This document shows positions 16,959 to 24,750 of a stretch of DNA of 64,000 nucleotides, piece by piece. Under the pieces are notes generated by a model. That model ran no database searches, was not told the DNA's origin, and saw only the letters and a program-made list of their open reading frames with translations. Positions within the stretch are counted from its first letter, which is position 1; each line of letters opens with the position of its first letter. A program made the position numbers and the translations under genes. The DNA comes from Methylobacterium oryzihabitans (GTDB taxonomy: Bacteria > Pseudomonadota > Alphaproteobacteria > Rhizobiales > Beijerinckiaceae): contig NZ_SACP01000030.1 of the NCBI RefSeq assembly GCF_004004555.2, positions 1 to 64,000 on the forward strand. The letters are read 5' to 3'.

Positions 16959-17972
16959 ATGGACTCGTTCAAGCCCTACCTGGCGAAGGTCGCCACGGGC
17001 GCCGCGCTGACGCGCGACGAGGCGCGCCGCGCCTTCGACCACCTGCTGTCGGCCGAGGTCACCCACGCCCAGGCCGGCGCCTTCCTGATGGCCCTGCGGG
17101 TGCGCGGCGAGACGGTCGAGGAGATCACCGGCGCGGCGATCGCGATGCGCGAGCGCATGACCCGGGTGACGGCGCCGGCCGAGGCGATCGACATCGTCGG
17201 CACCGGCGGCGACCATTCCGGCAGCTACAACGTCTCGACCCTCGCGGCGATCCTGGTCGCGGCCTGCGGCGTGCCGGTGGCCAAGCACGGCAACCGCGCC
17301 GCCTCGTCGCGCTCCGGCGCCGCCGACGTGCTGGCCGCCCTCGGCGTGAAACTCGGGCTCGATCCCGCCGGTCTGTCGCGCTGCCTCGCCGAGGCCGGCC
17401 TGTGCTTCATGTTCGCCCAGGCCCACCACGCCTCGATGCGCCACGTCGCGCCGGTGCGGGTCGAGCTCGGCACCCGCACCCTGTTCAACGTGCTGGGGCC
17501 GCTGTGCAATCCCGCCGGCGTCGGCGGGCAGTTGCTCGGCGTCTACGCCGCCTCCCTGGCCGAGCCGATGACCGCGGTGCTGGGCGAGCTCGGCAGCCGG
17601 CGGGTCTGGACCGTGCACGGCTCGGACGGGCTCGACGAGATCACCACCACCGGCCCGACCGCCGTGGTCGCGCTGGAGGACGGGGCGACGCGCCGATTCA
17701 CCCTCGACCCGCGCGAGTTCGGCATCGCGCTCGCGGCGCCCGAGGACCTGCGCGGCGGCGACCCGGAGCACAACGCGGCGGCGCTCACCGCCGTGCTCGA
17801 CGGAGCCCGCACCGCCTATCGCGACATCGCGATCCTCAATGCCGCCGCGGCCCTGGTGGTGGCGGGCAAGGCCCCTACCTTGCCGGAGGGCGTTGCCCGC
17901 GCGGGGCAGGCGATCGAGACCGGTGCGGCCCGGGCCGTCCTGGCGCGTCTCGTGGCCGTGTCCAACGCCTGA
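16959..17972 (+). CDS. trpD: Anthranilate phosphoribosyltransferase
   Basis: The 337-residue enzyme transfers the phosphoribosyl group of PRPP to anthranilate, the second step of tryptophan synthesis. Motifs include IVGTGGDHSGSYNVST (PRPP binding), KHGNRAASSRSGAADVLAALG and RTLFNVLGPLCNPA. It lies between trpG and trpC with short gaps, as expected for one operon. Confidence 0.96.
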   Translation: MDSFKPYLAKVATGAALTRDEARRAFDHLLSAEVTHAQAGAFLMALRVRGETVEEITGAAIAMRERMTRVTAPAEAIDIVGTGGDHSGSYNVSTLAAILVAACGVPVAKHGNRAASSRSGAADVLAALGVKLGLDPAGLSRCLAEAGLCFMFAQAHHASMRHVAPVRVELGTRTLFNVLGPLCNPAGVGGQLLGVYAASLAEPMTAVLGELGSRRVWTVHGSDGLDEITTTGPTAVVALEDGATRRFTLDPREFGIALAAPEDLRGGDPEHNAAALTAVLDGARTAYRDIAILNAAAALVVAGKAPTLPEGVARAGQAIETGAARAVLARLVAVSNA

Positions 17973-18021
17973 GGTGAGTTTTTCCGTGCTTGCTGCGACT
18001 CTCCTCCGGAAGGAGCCGGCC

Positions 18022-18867
18022 TTGCTCGAGACCGACCCGAACCCCGCCGCCCCCCGGCCCCGCCCGGCCGACGTGCTGGCCCATATCGAGGCCTACAAGC
18101 GCCGCGAGATCGCCGAGGCGAAGCTGCGCGTGCCCCTGGCCGAGCTGGAGAAGCGGGTCGCCAAGGCCGATCCGCCGCGCGGCTTCGCCGACGCCCTCGC
18201 GGCCCATCTCGCGGCGGACCGCCTCGCCCTCATCGCCGAGATCAAGAAGGCGTCGCCCTCCAAGGGCCTGATCCGGGAGGATTTCGACCCGCCGGCGCTC
18301 GCCCGGGCCTACGAGGCCGGCGGCGCCTCGTGCCTGTCGGTGCTCACCGACGAGCCGTCGTTCCAGGGCAGGCCGGACTACCTGCGCGCGGCCCGCGCGG
18401 CCTGCGCCCTGCCGGTCCTGCGCAAGGACTTCATGTTCGAGCCCTACCAGGTCTTCGAGGCCCGGGCCTGGGGCGCCGACTGCATCCTCGTCATCATGGC
18501 GAGCCTCGACGACGAGGAGGCCGCCGCCCTGGTCGAGACCGCCCACGACCTCGACATGGACGTGCTGGTCGAGGTCCACGACGAGGCCGAGCTCGCCCGG
18601 GCGATTCCCCTCGGCGCCCGGATGATCGGGATCAACAACCGCAACCTGCGCACCTTCGAGGTCTCCCTCGACACCGCGATCCGCCTCGCCCCCGGCGCGC
18701 CGAAGGACCGCATCCTCGTCGGCGAGAGCGGCATCGCCGGCCATGCCGACGCCCGCCGCCTCGCCGACGAGGCCGGGATCCGCGCGCTGCTCGTCGGCGA
18801 GAGCCTGATGCGCGAGGCCGACGTGACCGCCGCGACCCGCCGGCTCCTCTTCGGCAAGACGACCTGA
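18022..18867 (+). CDS. trpC: Indole-3-glycerol-phosphate synthase
   Basis: A (beta/alpha)8 enzyme of tryptophan synthesis, 281 residues from the TTG chosen here. Catalytic motifs are IAEIKKASPSKGLI, LTDEPSFQG, LRKDFMFEPYQV, GINNRNLRTFEV and LVGESGI. I chose TTG at 18022 because GGAAGGAG lies 6 nt before it. In-frame GTG codons at 17974 and 17986 are alternatives but lack a good ribosome-binding site. The gene follows trpD by about 50 bp. Confidence 0.94.
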   Translation: MLETDPNPAAPRPRPADVLAHIEAYKRREIAEAKLRVPLAELEKRVAKADPPRGFADALAAHLAADRLALIAEIKKASPSKGLIREDFDPPALARAYEAGGASCLSVLTDEPSFQGRPDYLRAARAACALPVLRKDFMFEPYQVFEARAWGADCILVIMASLDDEEAAALVETAHDLDMDVLVEVHDEAELARAIPLGARMIGINNRNLRTFEVSLDTAIRLAPGAPKDRILVGESGIAGHADARRLADEAGIRALLVGESLMREADVTAATRRLLFGKTT

Positions 18868-18902
18868 TTCCGACAAGACCCGATCCCGCCGGGAGACCCG
18901 CC

Positions 18903-19388
18903 ATGGCGAGCCTGACCCACCTCGACGCCGCCGGCGCGGCCAACATGGTCGACGTCACCGACAAGCCGGCGACGGACCGCACCGCGCGGGCGGAGGGTCT
19001 GGTGGTGATGCTGCCCGACACGCTGCGGCTGATCCGGCAGGGCGATGCCAAGAAGGGCGACGTGCTCGGCACCGCCCGGCTCGCCGGCATCATGGCGGCC
19101 AAGCGCACCCACGAGCTGATCCCGCTCTGCCACCCGCTGCTCCTGACCCGGGTCCGGGTGGAGTGCGAGCCCGACGACGCCCTGCCGGGCATCCGCGTCA
19201 CCGCCGAGGTCCGGGTCCAGGGCCCGACCGGGGTCGAGATGGAGGCGCTGACCGCCGTCTCGGTCGCCTGCCTCACGGTCTACGACATGGTGAAGGCCGC
19301 CGACCGCGCCATGCGGATCGAGGGCGTGCGGCTGCTCGCCAAGAGCGGCGGGCGCTCGGGATCCTTCGAGGCGGAGCCGGCGCCGTGA
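18903..19388 (+). CDS. moaC: Cyclic pyranopterin monophosphate synthase
   Basis: The 161-residue enzyme acts in the first stage of molybdenum cofactor synthesis with MoaA. MVDVTDKPATDRTARAEG, ELIPLCHPLLLT and TVYDMVKAADRAM are the MoaC signature regions. The stop overlaps the moeA start by 4 nt. The trpC-moaC-moeA order is typical of alphaproteobacteria, so cofactor genes are probably co-transcribed with trp genes. Confidence 0.96.
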   Translation: MASLTHLDAAGAANMVDVTDKPATDRTARAEGLVVMLPDTLRLIRQGDAKKGDVLGTARLAGIMAAKRTHELIPLCHPLLLTRVRVECEPDDALPGIRVTAEVRVQGPTGVEMEALTAVSVACLTVYDMVKAADRAMRIEGVRLLAKSGGRSGSFEAEPAP

Positions 19389-20611
19389 CGCCGCCGCTCC
19401 TCCCGGTCGCCGAGGCACTCGCCCGCATCCTCGCCGGCGTGGTGCCGGTCGAGGCCGAGACGGTGGCGATCGACGCGGCCGCCGGGCGCACACTGGCGGC
19501 CGACCTGCCGGCGGTTCGCACCCAGCCGCCCTTCGTCACCTCGGCGATGGACGGCTACGCGGTCCGCGGCGAAGACGTGACGACGATGCCCGTGCGGTTG
19601 CGGGTGGTCGGCGAGAGCGCCGCCGGCCGCGGCTGGCGCGGCCGGCTCGGCCCGGGCGAGGCGCTGCGGATCTTCACCGGCGCGCCGATGCCCGACGGCG
19701 CCGACTCGATCGTGATCCAGGAGGACACCCGCGCCGAGGGCGACCACGTCGTCGTGCTGGAGGCCAACCCGCCCGGCCGCTACGTCCGCGGCAGCGGGCT
19801 CGACTTCCGCGAGGGCGACGTGCTGCTGCGGGAAGGCGAGCGTCTCGACGGCTGGCGCACCGCCCTCGCGGCCGCCGGCGGCCACCCGCGGTTGAGCGTG
19901 CGGCGCCGGCCGCGGGTCGCGATCCTCGCCACCGGCGACGAGCTGGTGCGGCCGGGCGAGCCGGCGTCCTGGGACCAGATCGTCGCCTCGAACGGCCTCG
20001 CGCTCGCGGCGCTCGCCCGCGAGGCCGGGGCGGAGGCGATCGACCTCGGCATCGCCGGCGACAGCTTTTCGGAACTGGAGGCCGCCATCGCCCGGGCGCG
20101 CGACGCGCGGGCCGACCTGCTGGTGACCCTCGGCGGCGCCTCGGTCGGCGACCACGACCTGATGCAGTCGGCCCTGGTGCGCCAGGGGCTCGACCTCGGC
20201 TTCTGGCGGGTGGCGATCCGGCCCGGCAAGCCGCTGATGCACGGGCGGCTCGGCCCGATGGCGGTGATCGGCCTGCCGGGCAACCCGGTCTCGTCGGTGG
20301 TCTGCGGCCTCGTCTTCGTCCGTCCGCTGATCCGCGCGCTCCAGGGCGATCCGTCCGCGGCGGCCGACCGCAGCGAGCCGGCGCTCCTCGGCACCGACCT
20401 GCCGGCCAACGACACCCGCCAGGACTACCTGCGGGCGCGCCTCGACACCGCCCCCGACCGGCTGCCGGTGGTGCATCCGGCCCCGCGCCAGGATTCCTCG
20501 ATGCTGTCGGTGCTGGCGAGCGCCGAGGCGCTGCTGATCCGCGAGCCCCACGCCCCGGCGGCGAAGGCCGGCGATCCCTGCCGCATCCTGCGCCTCGACC
20601 GGACCCTGTAG
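19385..20611 (+). CDS. moeA: Molybdopterin molybdenumtransferase
   Basis: The 408-residue enzyme inserts molybdate into adenylylated molybdopterin. It has PPFVTSAMDGYAVRG near residue 40, FTGAPMPDGADSIVIQED, the MoCF-binding region ILATGDELVRPGE, VTLGGASVGDHD and GLPGNPVSSVVCGLVF. The GTG start at 19385 overlaps the moaC stop (GTGA). In many relatives lexA comes next; here a convergent hydrolase gene follows a large hairpin. Confidence 0.95.
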   Translation: MTPPLLPVAEALARILAGVVPVEAETVAIDAAAGRTLAADLPAVRTQPPFVTSAMDGYAVRGEDVTTMPVRLRVVGESAAGRGWRGRLGPGEALRIFTGAPMPDGADSIVIQEDTRAEGDHVVVLEANPPGRYVRGSGLDFREGDVLLREGERLDGWRTALAAAGGHPRLSVRRRPRVAILATGDELVRPGEPASWDQIVASNGLALAALAREAGAEAIDLGIAGDSFSELEAAIARARDARADLLVTLGGASVGDHDLMQSALVRQGLDLGFWRVAIRPGKPLMHGRLGPMAVIGLPGNPVSSVVCGLVFVRPLIRALQGDPSAAADRSEPALLGTDLPANDTRQDYLRARLDTAPDRLPVVHPAPRQDSSMLSVLASAEALLIREPHAPAAKAGDPCRILRLDRTL

Positions 20612-20668
20612 CGCCGGCCCTCGGGCCGGTGCCGGCTCTGGAGCCGGTGCCGGCCCGAGGGCCGGCGC
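20611..20668. terminator. Very long hairpin between convergent moeA and hydrolase genes
   Basis: Arms 20611-20629 and 20650-20668 are perfect 19-bp reverse complements built on GCGCCGGCCCTCGGGCCGG. The inner bases add a G-T/T-G wobble pair and a further 7-bp stem (CCGGCTC/GAGCCGG) with a 2-nt loop, for about 28 bp in all. It begins on the last base of the moeA stop and ends 7 bp from the other stop. There is no T tract. Confidence 0.75.
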
Positions 20669-20675
20669 CTGGGCA

Positions 20676-21371
20676 TCAGCCCGGCGACTGCGTGCCGGCG
20701 ACCGCGGCGACGCGGCAGATGTTGCTCGCCGGACCGAGTTCCGCGAGCGCGGTCGGGCGGGCACGGACCGGCGCCGCATGGGCGACCTGGACCAGAGCCT
20801 GACGGAAGGACGGCAGCGGCGCGCCGTGCGCCACCTGGACCGGAGCCGGCGCCGCATCGCGGGCGCGCGGGCGCTTCTCGTAGAAGGCGTTGCCGCCCGC
20901 GAAGGCGACGTAGTGCATGTTGTTGTAGGGGAAGCGCAGGCCGGCGGTGTGGAAGAACATCGCGCTGCCGACGCTGCCGTGGCGCTCGCCGGAGAGCAGC
21001 GCGTCGGCGACCTCCGCGGCCTTCTCCCGCTCCTTGTCGCGCATCGGCTTCGACAGCACGCCGGGGGCGAACTGGCGCTTCTGCCCGACGACGCCGCAGA
21101 TCGAGGCCGGGTACTGCTCGGCCTCCAGGCGGTTCATCACCACCGTCCCAACGGCGAACAGGCCCTCCTCGCTGGTCCGGTTCGACTCGAAGTACATCGC
21201 CCGGGTCAGGCACTCCTTGTCGGCGGAGGTGACGGCGGCGAGGTGCTTGGTGGTCTTCGGCAGGCTGCCGGTGGTGTCGAAGCCCGGCTGGACCAGGCTG
21301 CAGGCGCCCAGGTGGGGGCCCGCGACGGCGACCGCCAGGGCGGCGATGGAGAAGCTCCGGATCCGCGGCAT
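20676..21371 (-). CDS. SleB-like cell wall hydrolase, probable lipoprotein
   Basis: The 231-residue protein has a signal segment ending in the lipobox LGAC (Cys about 24), followed by a hydrolase_2 (SleB-type) domain with CLTRAMYFESNRTSEEGLFAVGTVVMNRL and RQFAPGVLS. The Glu in YFES is the likely catalytic acid. Such enzymes cleave peptidoglycan glycan strands. The domain ends with YVAFAGGNAFYEK; the last 65 residues are Ala/Pro/Val-rich with two similar segments (APVQVAHGAPLPSFR and ALVQVAHAAPVRAR). Confidence 0.85.
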   Translation of the reverse strand: MPRIRSFSIAALAVAVAGPHLGACSLVQPGFDTTGSLPKTTKHLAAVTSADKECLTRAMYFESNRTSEEGLFAVGTVVMNRLEAEQYPASICGVVGQKRQFAPGVLSKPMRDKEREKAAEVADALLSGERHGSVGSAMFFHTAGLRFPYNNMHYVAFAGGNAFYEKRPRARDAAPAPVQVAHGAPLPSFRQALVQVAHAAPVRARPTALAELGPASNICRVAAVAGTQSPG

Positions 21372-21648
21372 GCAGCCCTCTTGCGTGCAGTGGGTCGGAC
21401 GGCGCGAACCGTCCCGCTTATCCGGTCACGCTTGTGTCGGAATGTGGCGAAGGCGGGGCGAACCGTTGCCGGCTCGGCGGTGGAGGCGGGCGTGGAGATC
21501 GGTTCGGAGGCTACCTGTGGCCGGAAAGCCTCGAAACCGGCGCTCACCGGACCGTGATCCGGGCATCATCACGGCGCCACGAAGGCGGCCGACCGTGAGT
21601 TCGGGACGCCCCGGTGTCGGCGAGCGTCCCGCGGAGGCCCGGTGACCG

Positions 21649-21783
21649 ATGGACCTGCTGCAACTCTACTGCCTCGTCGCGCTTCCCGTGGCCGCGCTCG
21701 GCCTCTACGGCCTCGCCCGGACCGTCGGACGCCGAGCCCCGCTCTCCGACGACGCCCCCCGCTCGCCGGAGGCCCGGTCATGA
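21649..21783 (+). CDS. Small hypothetical membrane protein (44 residues)
   Basis: The frame begins MDLLQLYCLVALPVAALGLY and encodes one membrane helix followed by a basic turn (RTVGRR) and a short hydrophilic tail. Codons follow the GC-rich pattern of neighbours, and GGAGG lies 12 nt upstream. I do not recognise a family. The gene is supported only by codon use and this start context. It lies 75 bp before tRNA-Thr. Confidence 0.4.
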   Translation: MDLLQLYCLVALPVAALGLYGLARTVGRRAPLSDDAPRSPEARS

Positions 21784-21858
21784 GCCGGTTGCGCCTTGAC
21801 GCCGACGGGCCGAGGGGCTTTTAAGACCGGACGCCCCGGACCGTCGCGGTCCGGCCGT

Positions 21859-21933
<75 letters not shown>

Positions 21934-21958
21934 TCCGGTCTCTCGGCGCCGCACACCG

Positions 21959-23188
21959 TCACGGCGTCCCGTTCTGGGTCACGGTTCCGCGAAAGACCGC
22001 GTTGCCCCGGCTGTCGAGGGACGCCACCGGCTGTCCGTTCCAGATGGTGACGAGGCGCTGCGTGCGGGAATCGTAACGCTGGCAGACGTTGAATCCGGCG
22101 AAGCAGACCTGCTGGCCGGGGGCAACGACGAGCGCGGTCGGGGCGCCGCCCTGCGGGTCGATCGTGGCGGCTTGCGTGTCGATCGCGGCGTGCGACTTGT
22201 GGCCGGCGACCTGCAGGCTGACCTTGCCGGCCGCGCGGTCGAAGATCAGGGCCTCCGAGAACGTGTCGCCGCCGAGGTCGAGCTGGTTGGCGGCCAGCCC
22301 GTATTTCGAGCTGCTGTCGAGCGCAATCAGTGCGTCCGAGGACAGGTTGCGGCCGCTGAAGCGCAGGCCCCAGATGGTCTTGTGGCGCTCCGTGCCGTCG
22401 CTGGCGATCTCGATCGCGTGGGTCGCCTTGTTCTCGCCGCCCAGGCCGATCCGCAGCGCCGTGCAGTTGTGGCCGAGCGGACAATCCATCCCCGACTTGT
22501 TCGAGAAGTCGAGTTCGGTGTTGATGTTGAAATTCGTCGGCGCCCCGGGCCGCATGATGAAGTTGTTGGCCTGCACCCAGGCATTGCCGGAGCCCGGCAT
22601 GACCTCGGTCTCGAAATAGGCGGCGAGCTTGGCCGCGATGGCGCCGCGGTTGATCCAGGCCAGCCGGCACGATCCGTCGGCGACGACCGCACCCTTCGGG
22701 TCGTTCTGGTCGGGCAAGGCCGGCGCCTTCGTGCCGGAGGTGCAGGCATCCCGGACCCGGAAGACGTTGTCGCCGGACCGGACGTAGACGTTGGCGCCCG
22801 CCGCGTAGGAGGCCCCGGCGCGCCAGTCCGTCAGCCGCCCCGTCCGGGAGGTGAGCGACAGCGCGAGGAGCTGCTCCTCGGCCTCGCCGTCGAGCTTCGT
22901 CTCGCCGGAGACGACCAGCGAGGCGCGCTGGTTGCGGTCGACCGACCCGACGAGGCAGGCGAGGCCGGGACAGTACGCAACCCCCATGCCGGGGGCGGCG
23001 AGGATCGCGTCGGGGTTCGGCGTGCTCTGGAACGTCGTGTCGGTCGGGGCGACGCCGGTCAGCCGCAGGCTGCGGAGCGAGGCGGCGCCGGAGGGCGCGA
23101 CCGTCACGTCGCCGAGGGCCGGGCGGGCGTCGTCGCGCGCGGCGGCCGACCCGGCCAGGATCAGCAGGAGAGCGAGCGGGCGGAGCAT
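21959..23188 (-). CDS. Hypothetical exported protein, 409 residues
   Basis: I do not recognise a named family. A signal peptide (MLRPLALLLILAGSAAAR) opens the protein. The mature part is rich in Ser, Thr, Asn and Gly, with four or more Cys, and shows repeated short beta-type segments such as LWINRG-like, FNINTELDFSNKSG, ALRIGLGGENKATHAIEI and VSLQVAGHKSHAAI. The second half resembles the tail-fibre or surface-adhesin style of beta solenoids, but this is impression only. The ATG at 23188 is chosen as the start of the signal peptide. It lies 53 bp downstream of the nucleoside transporter gene. Confidence 0.7.
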   Translation of the reverse strand: MLRPLALLLILAGSAAARDDARPALGDVTVAPSGAASLRSLRLTGVAPTDTTFQSTPNPDAILAAPGMGVAYCPGLACLVGSVDRNQRASLVVSGETKLDGEAEEQLLALSLTSRTGRLTDWRAGASYAAGANVYVRSGDNVFRVRDACTSGTKAPALPDQNDPKGAVVADGSCRLAWINRGAIAAKLAAYFETEVMPGSGNAWVQANNFIMRPGAPTNFNINTELDFSNKSGMDCPLGHNCTALRIGLGGENKATHAIEIASDGTERHKTIWGLRFSGRNLSSDALIALDSSSKYGLAANQLDLGGDTFSEALIFDRAAGKVSLQVAGHKSHAAIDTQAATIDPQGGAPTALVVAPGQQVCFAGFNVCQRYDSRTQRLVTIWNGQPVASLDSRGNAVFRGTVTQNGTP

Positions 23189-23241
23189 GGACGGGCCTCG
23201 GGGCAGGGAGGGTTCGGGCGCCCGATCATCCGGGCTCCACC

Positions 23242-24492
23242 TCACCCGGCGATGAACGCCCCGGCGATCGCCGCGCTCGTCAGGTTCGACAGGGTGCCGG
23301 CGAGGATCGCCCGCAGGCCGAGGGCCGCGACCTCGGAGCGGCGCTCGGGCACGAGGCTGCCGAAGCTCGCGAGCTGGATCGCGATCGACGCGAGGTTGGC
23401 GAAGCCGCACAGGGCGAAGCACAGGATCGCGGTGGTGCGGGTCCCGAGTTCGCCGCTCCTCAGCACCGGCGACAGGTTGGCGTAGGCCAGGAACTCGTTG
23501 AAGGCGATCTTCTGGCCGATCGCGCCGCCGACCAGCGCCGCGTGCTCGGCTGGGACGCCGAGGAGGCGGGCCAGGGGCGAGAAGACGAGGCCGAGCCCGC
23601 CCTGGATCGAGGCGCCGGGCAGGCCGGCGAGGCGGCCGAGCCCGGCCACGCACCCGTCCACCAGCGCGATCAGACCGACGAAGGCGACGAGCATCGCCCC
23701 CACCGCCACCGCGACCGCCACCCCCTTCTGGGCGCCGTCGGCGGCGGCCTCGAACAGGTTGACCGCGCGCCGCTCGCCGAACTCGACCCGGGTCGTGGTC
23801 ACCCCGGTCGGCTCGGTCGAGGGAACCAGGATCTTGGCGTAGAGCAGGCCGCCGGGGATCGCCATGAACGAGGCCGCCAGCAGGTACTCCATCGGCACCC
23901 CGAGGGCGGCGTAGCCGGCGAGGATCGAGCCGGCGGTCGAGGCGGCCCCGCTCGTCATCACGGCGAACAGCTCGGCCCGGGTGAGCAGGGCGAGGAACGG
24001 CCGCAGGGCCACCGCGATCTCGCTCTGGCCGATGAAGATCGTGACCACCGCCGAGAAGGTCTCGATGCGCGACGTGCCGAGCAGCCGCTGGAGCGCCGCG
24101 CCGAGCCCCCGGGCGAGCGCCTGCATCAGCCCGAGATGGTACAGCACCCCGATCAGCGCCGAGACGTAGATGATCGGCACCAGCACCCGGAAGGCGAGCA
24201 CGAAGCCACCCCCGCCGAACAGCTCCGCCATCCGCGGCCCGACGAGGCCGCCGAACAGGAACTCGGTGCCGCGGTCGCCGTAGGACAGGACGGTCTGCAC
24301 CCCGGCCGCGACTGCGCCGAGCGCCTCCCGGCCGAGCGGCCAGAACAGCACCAGGGCCCCGACCGCGACCTGGAGGCCGAGGGCGGCGAGCACCGTGCGC
24401 AGGCGGATCGCCCGTCGGTCGGTCGAGAGCAGCACCGCGACGCCGACGAACAGCGCGATGGACAACGTTGCGTGGATCACTCGTTCGAACAT
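23242..24492 (-). CDS. nupC: Concentrative nucleoside transporter (CNT/NupC family)
   Basis: The 416-residue inner-membrane protein has about ten hydrophobic segments and the CNT hallmarks GQSEIAVALRPFLALLTRAELFAVMTSG (split motif) and IGQKIAFNEFLAYANL, plus LCGFANLASIAIQ. The family imports nucleosides with H+ or Na+. The ATG at 24492 is chosen since similarity and the first helix begin at MFERVIHATLSIALF. Confidence 0.93.
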   Translation of the reverse strand: MFERVIHATLSIALFVGVAVLLSTDRRAIRLRTVLAALGLQVAVGALVLFWPLGREALGAVAAGVQTVLSYGDRGTEFLFGGLVGPRMAELFGGGGFVLAFRVLVPIIYVSALIGVLYHLGLMQALARGLGAALQRLLGTSRIETFSAVVTIFIGQSEIAVALRPFLALLTRAELFAVMTSGAASTAGSILAGYAALGVPMEYLLAASFMAIPGGLLYAKILVPSTEPTGVTTTRVEFGERRAVNLFEAAADGAQKGVAVAVAVGAMLVAFVGLIALVDGCVAGLGRLAGLPGASIQGGLGLVFSPLARLLGVPAEHAALVGGAIGQKIAFNEFLAYANLSPVLRSGELGTRTTAILCFALCGFANLASIAIQLASFGSLVPERRSEVAALGLRAILAGTLSNLTSAAIAGAFIAG

Positions 24493-24750
24493 GCCGGCCC
24501 ACCGTGACGCTGCGGTCGATCTGCAAGGCCGATGCCGGCCGACGGCTGTTGCGCCGAGCCCACACCCCCGGGCAACACGCAGGAGACCGAGTCCGGATGG
24601 TAGCCGGCTTTCGATATCAAGTGGTTGCGATAGGAGGGTTTTTCGCCGCAGCACGGGAGCGGGGGGAGTCTACGTCCCCCCGCGCGGGATTTACAAGCCA
24701 AGGTTGGCGTGGATTCAGGACGGACCCTTCCCAAGCGACAGCGGTCGACC

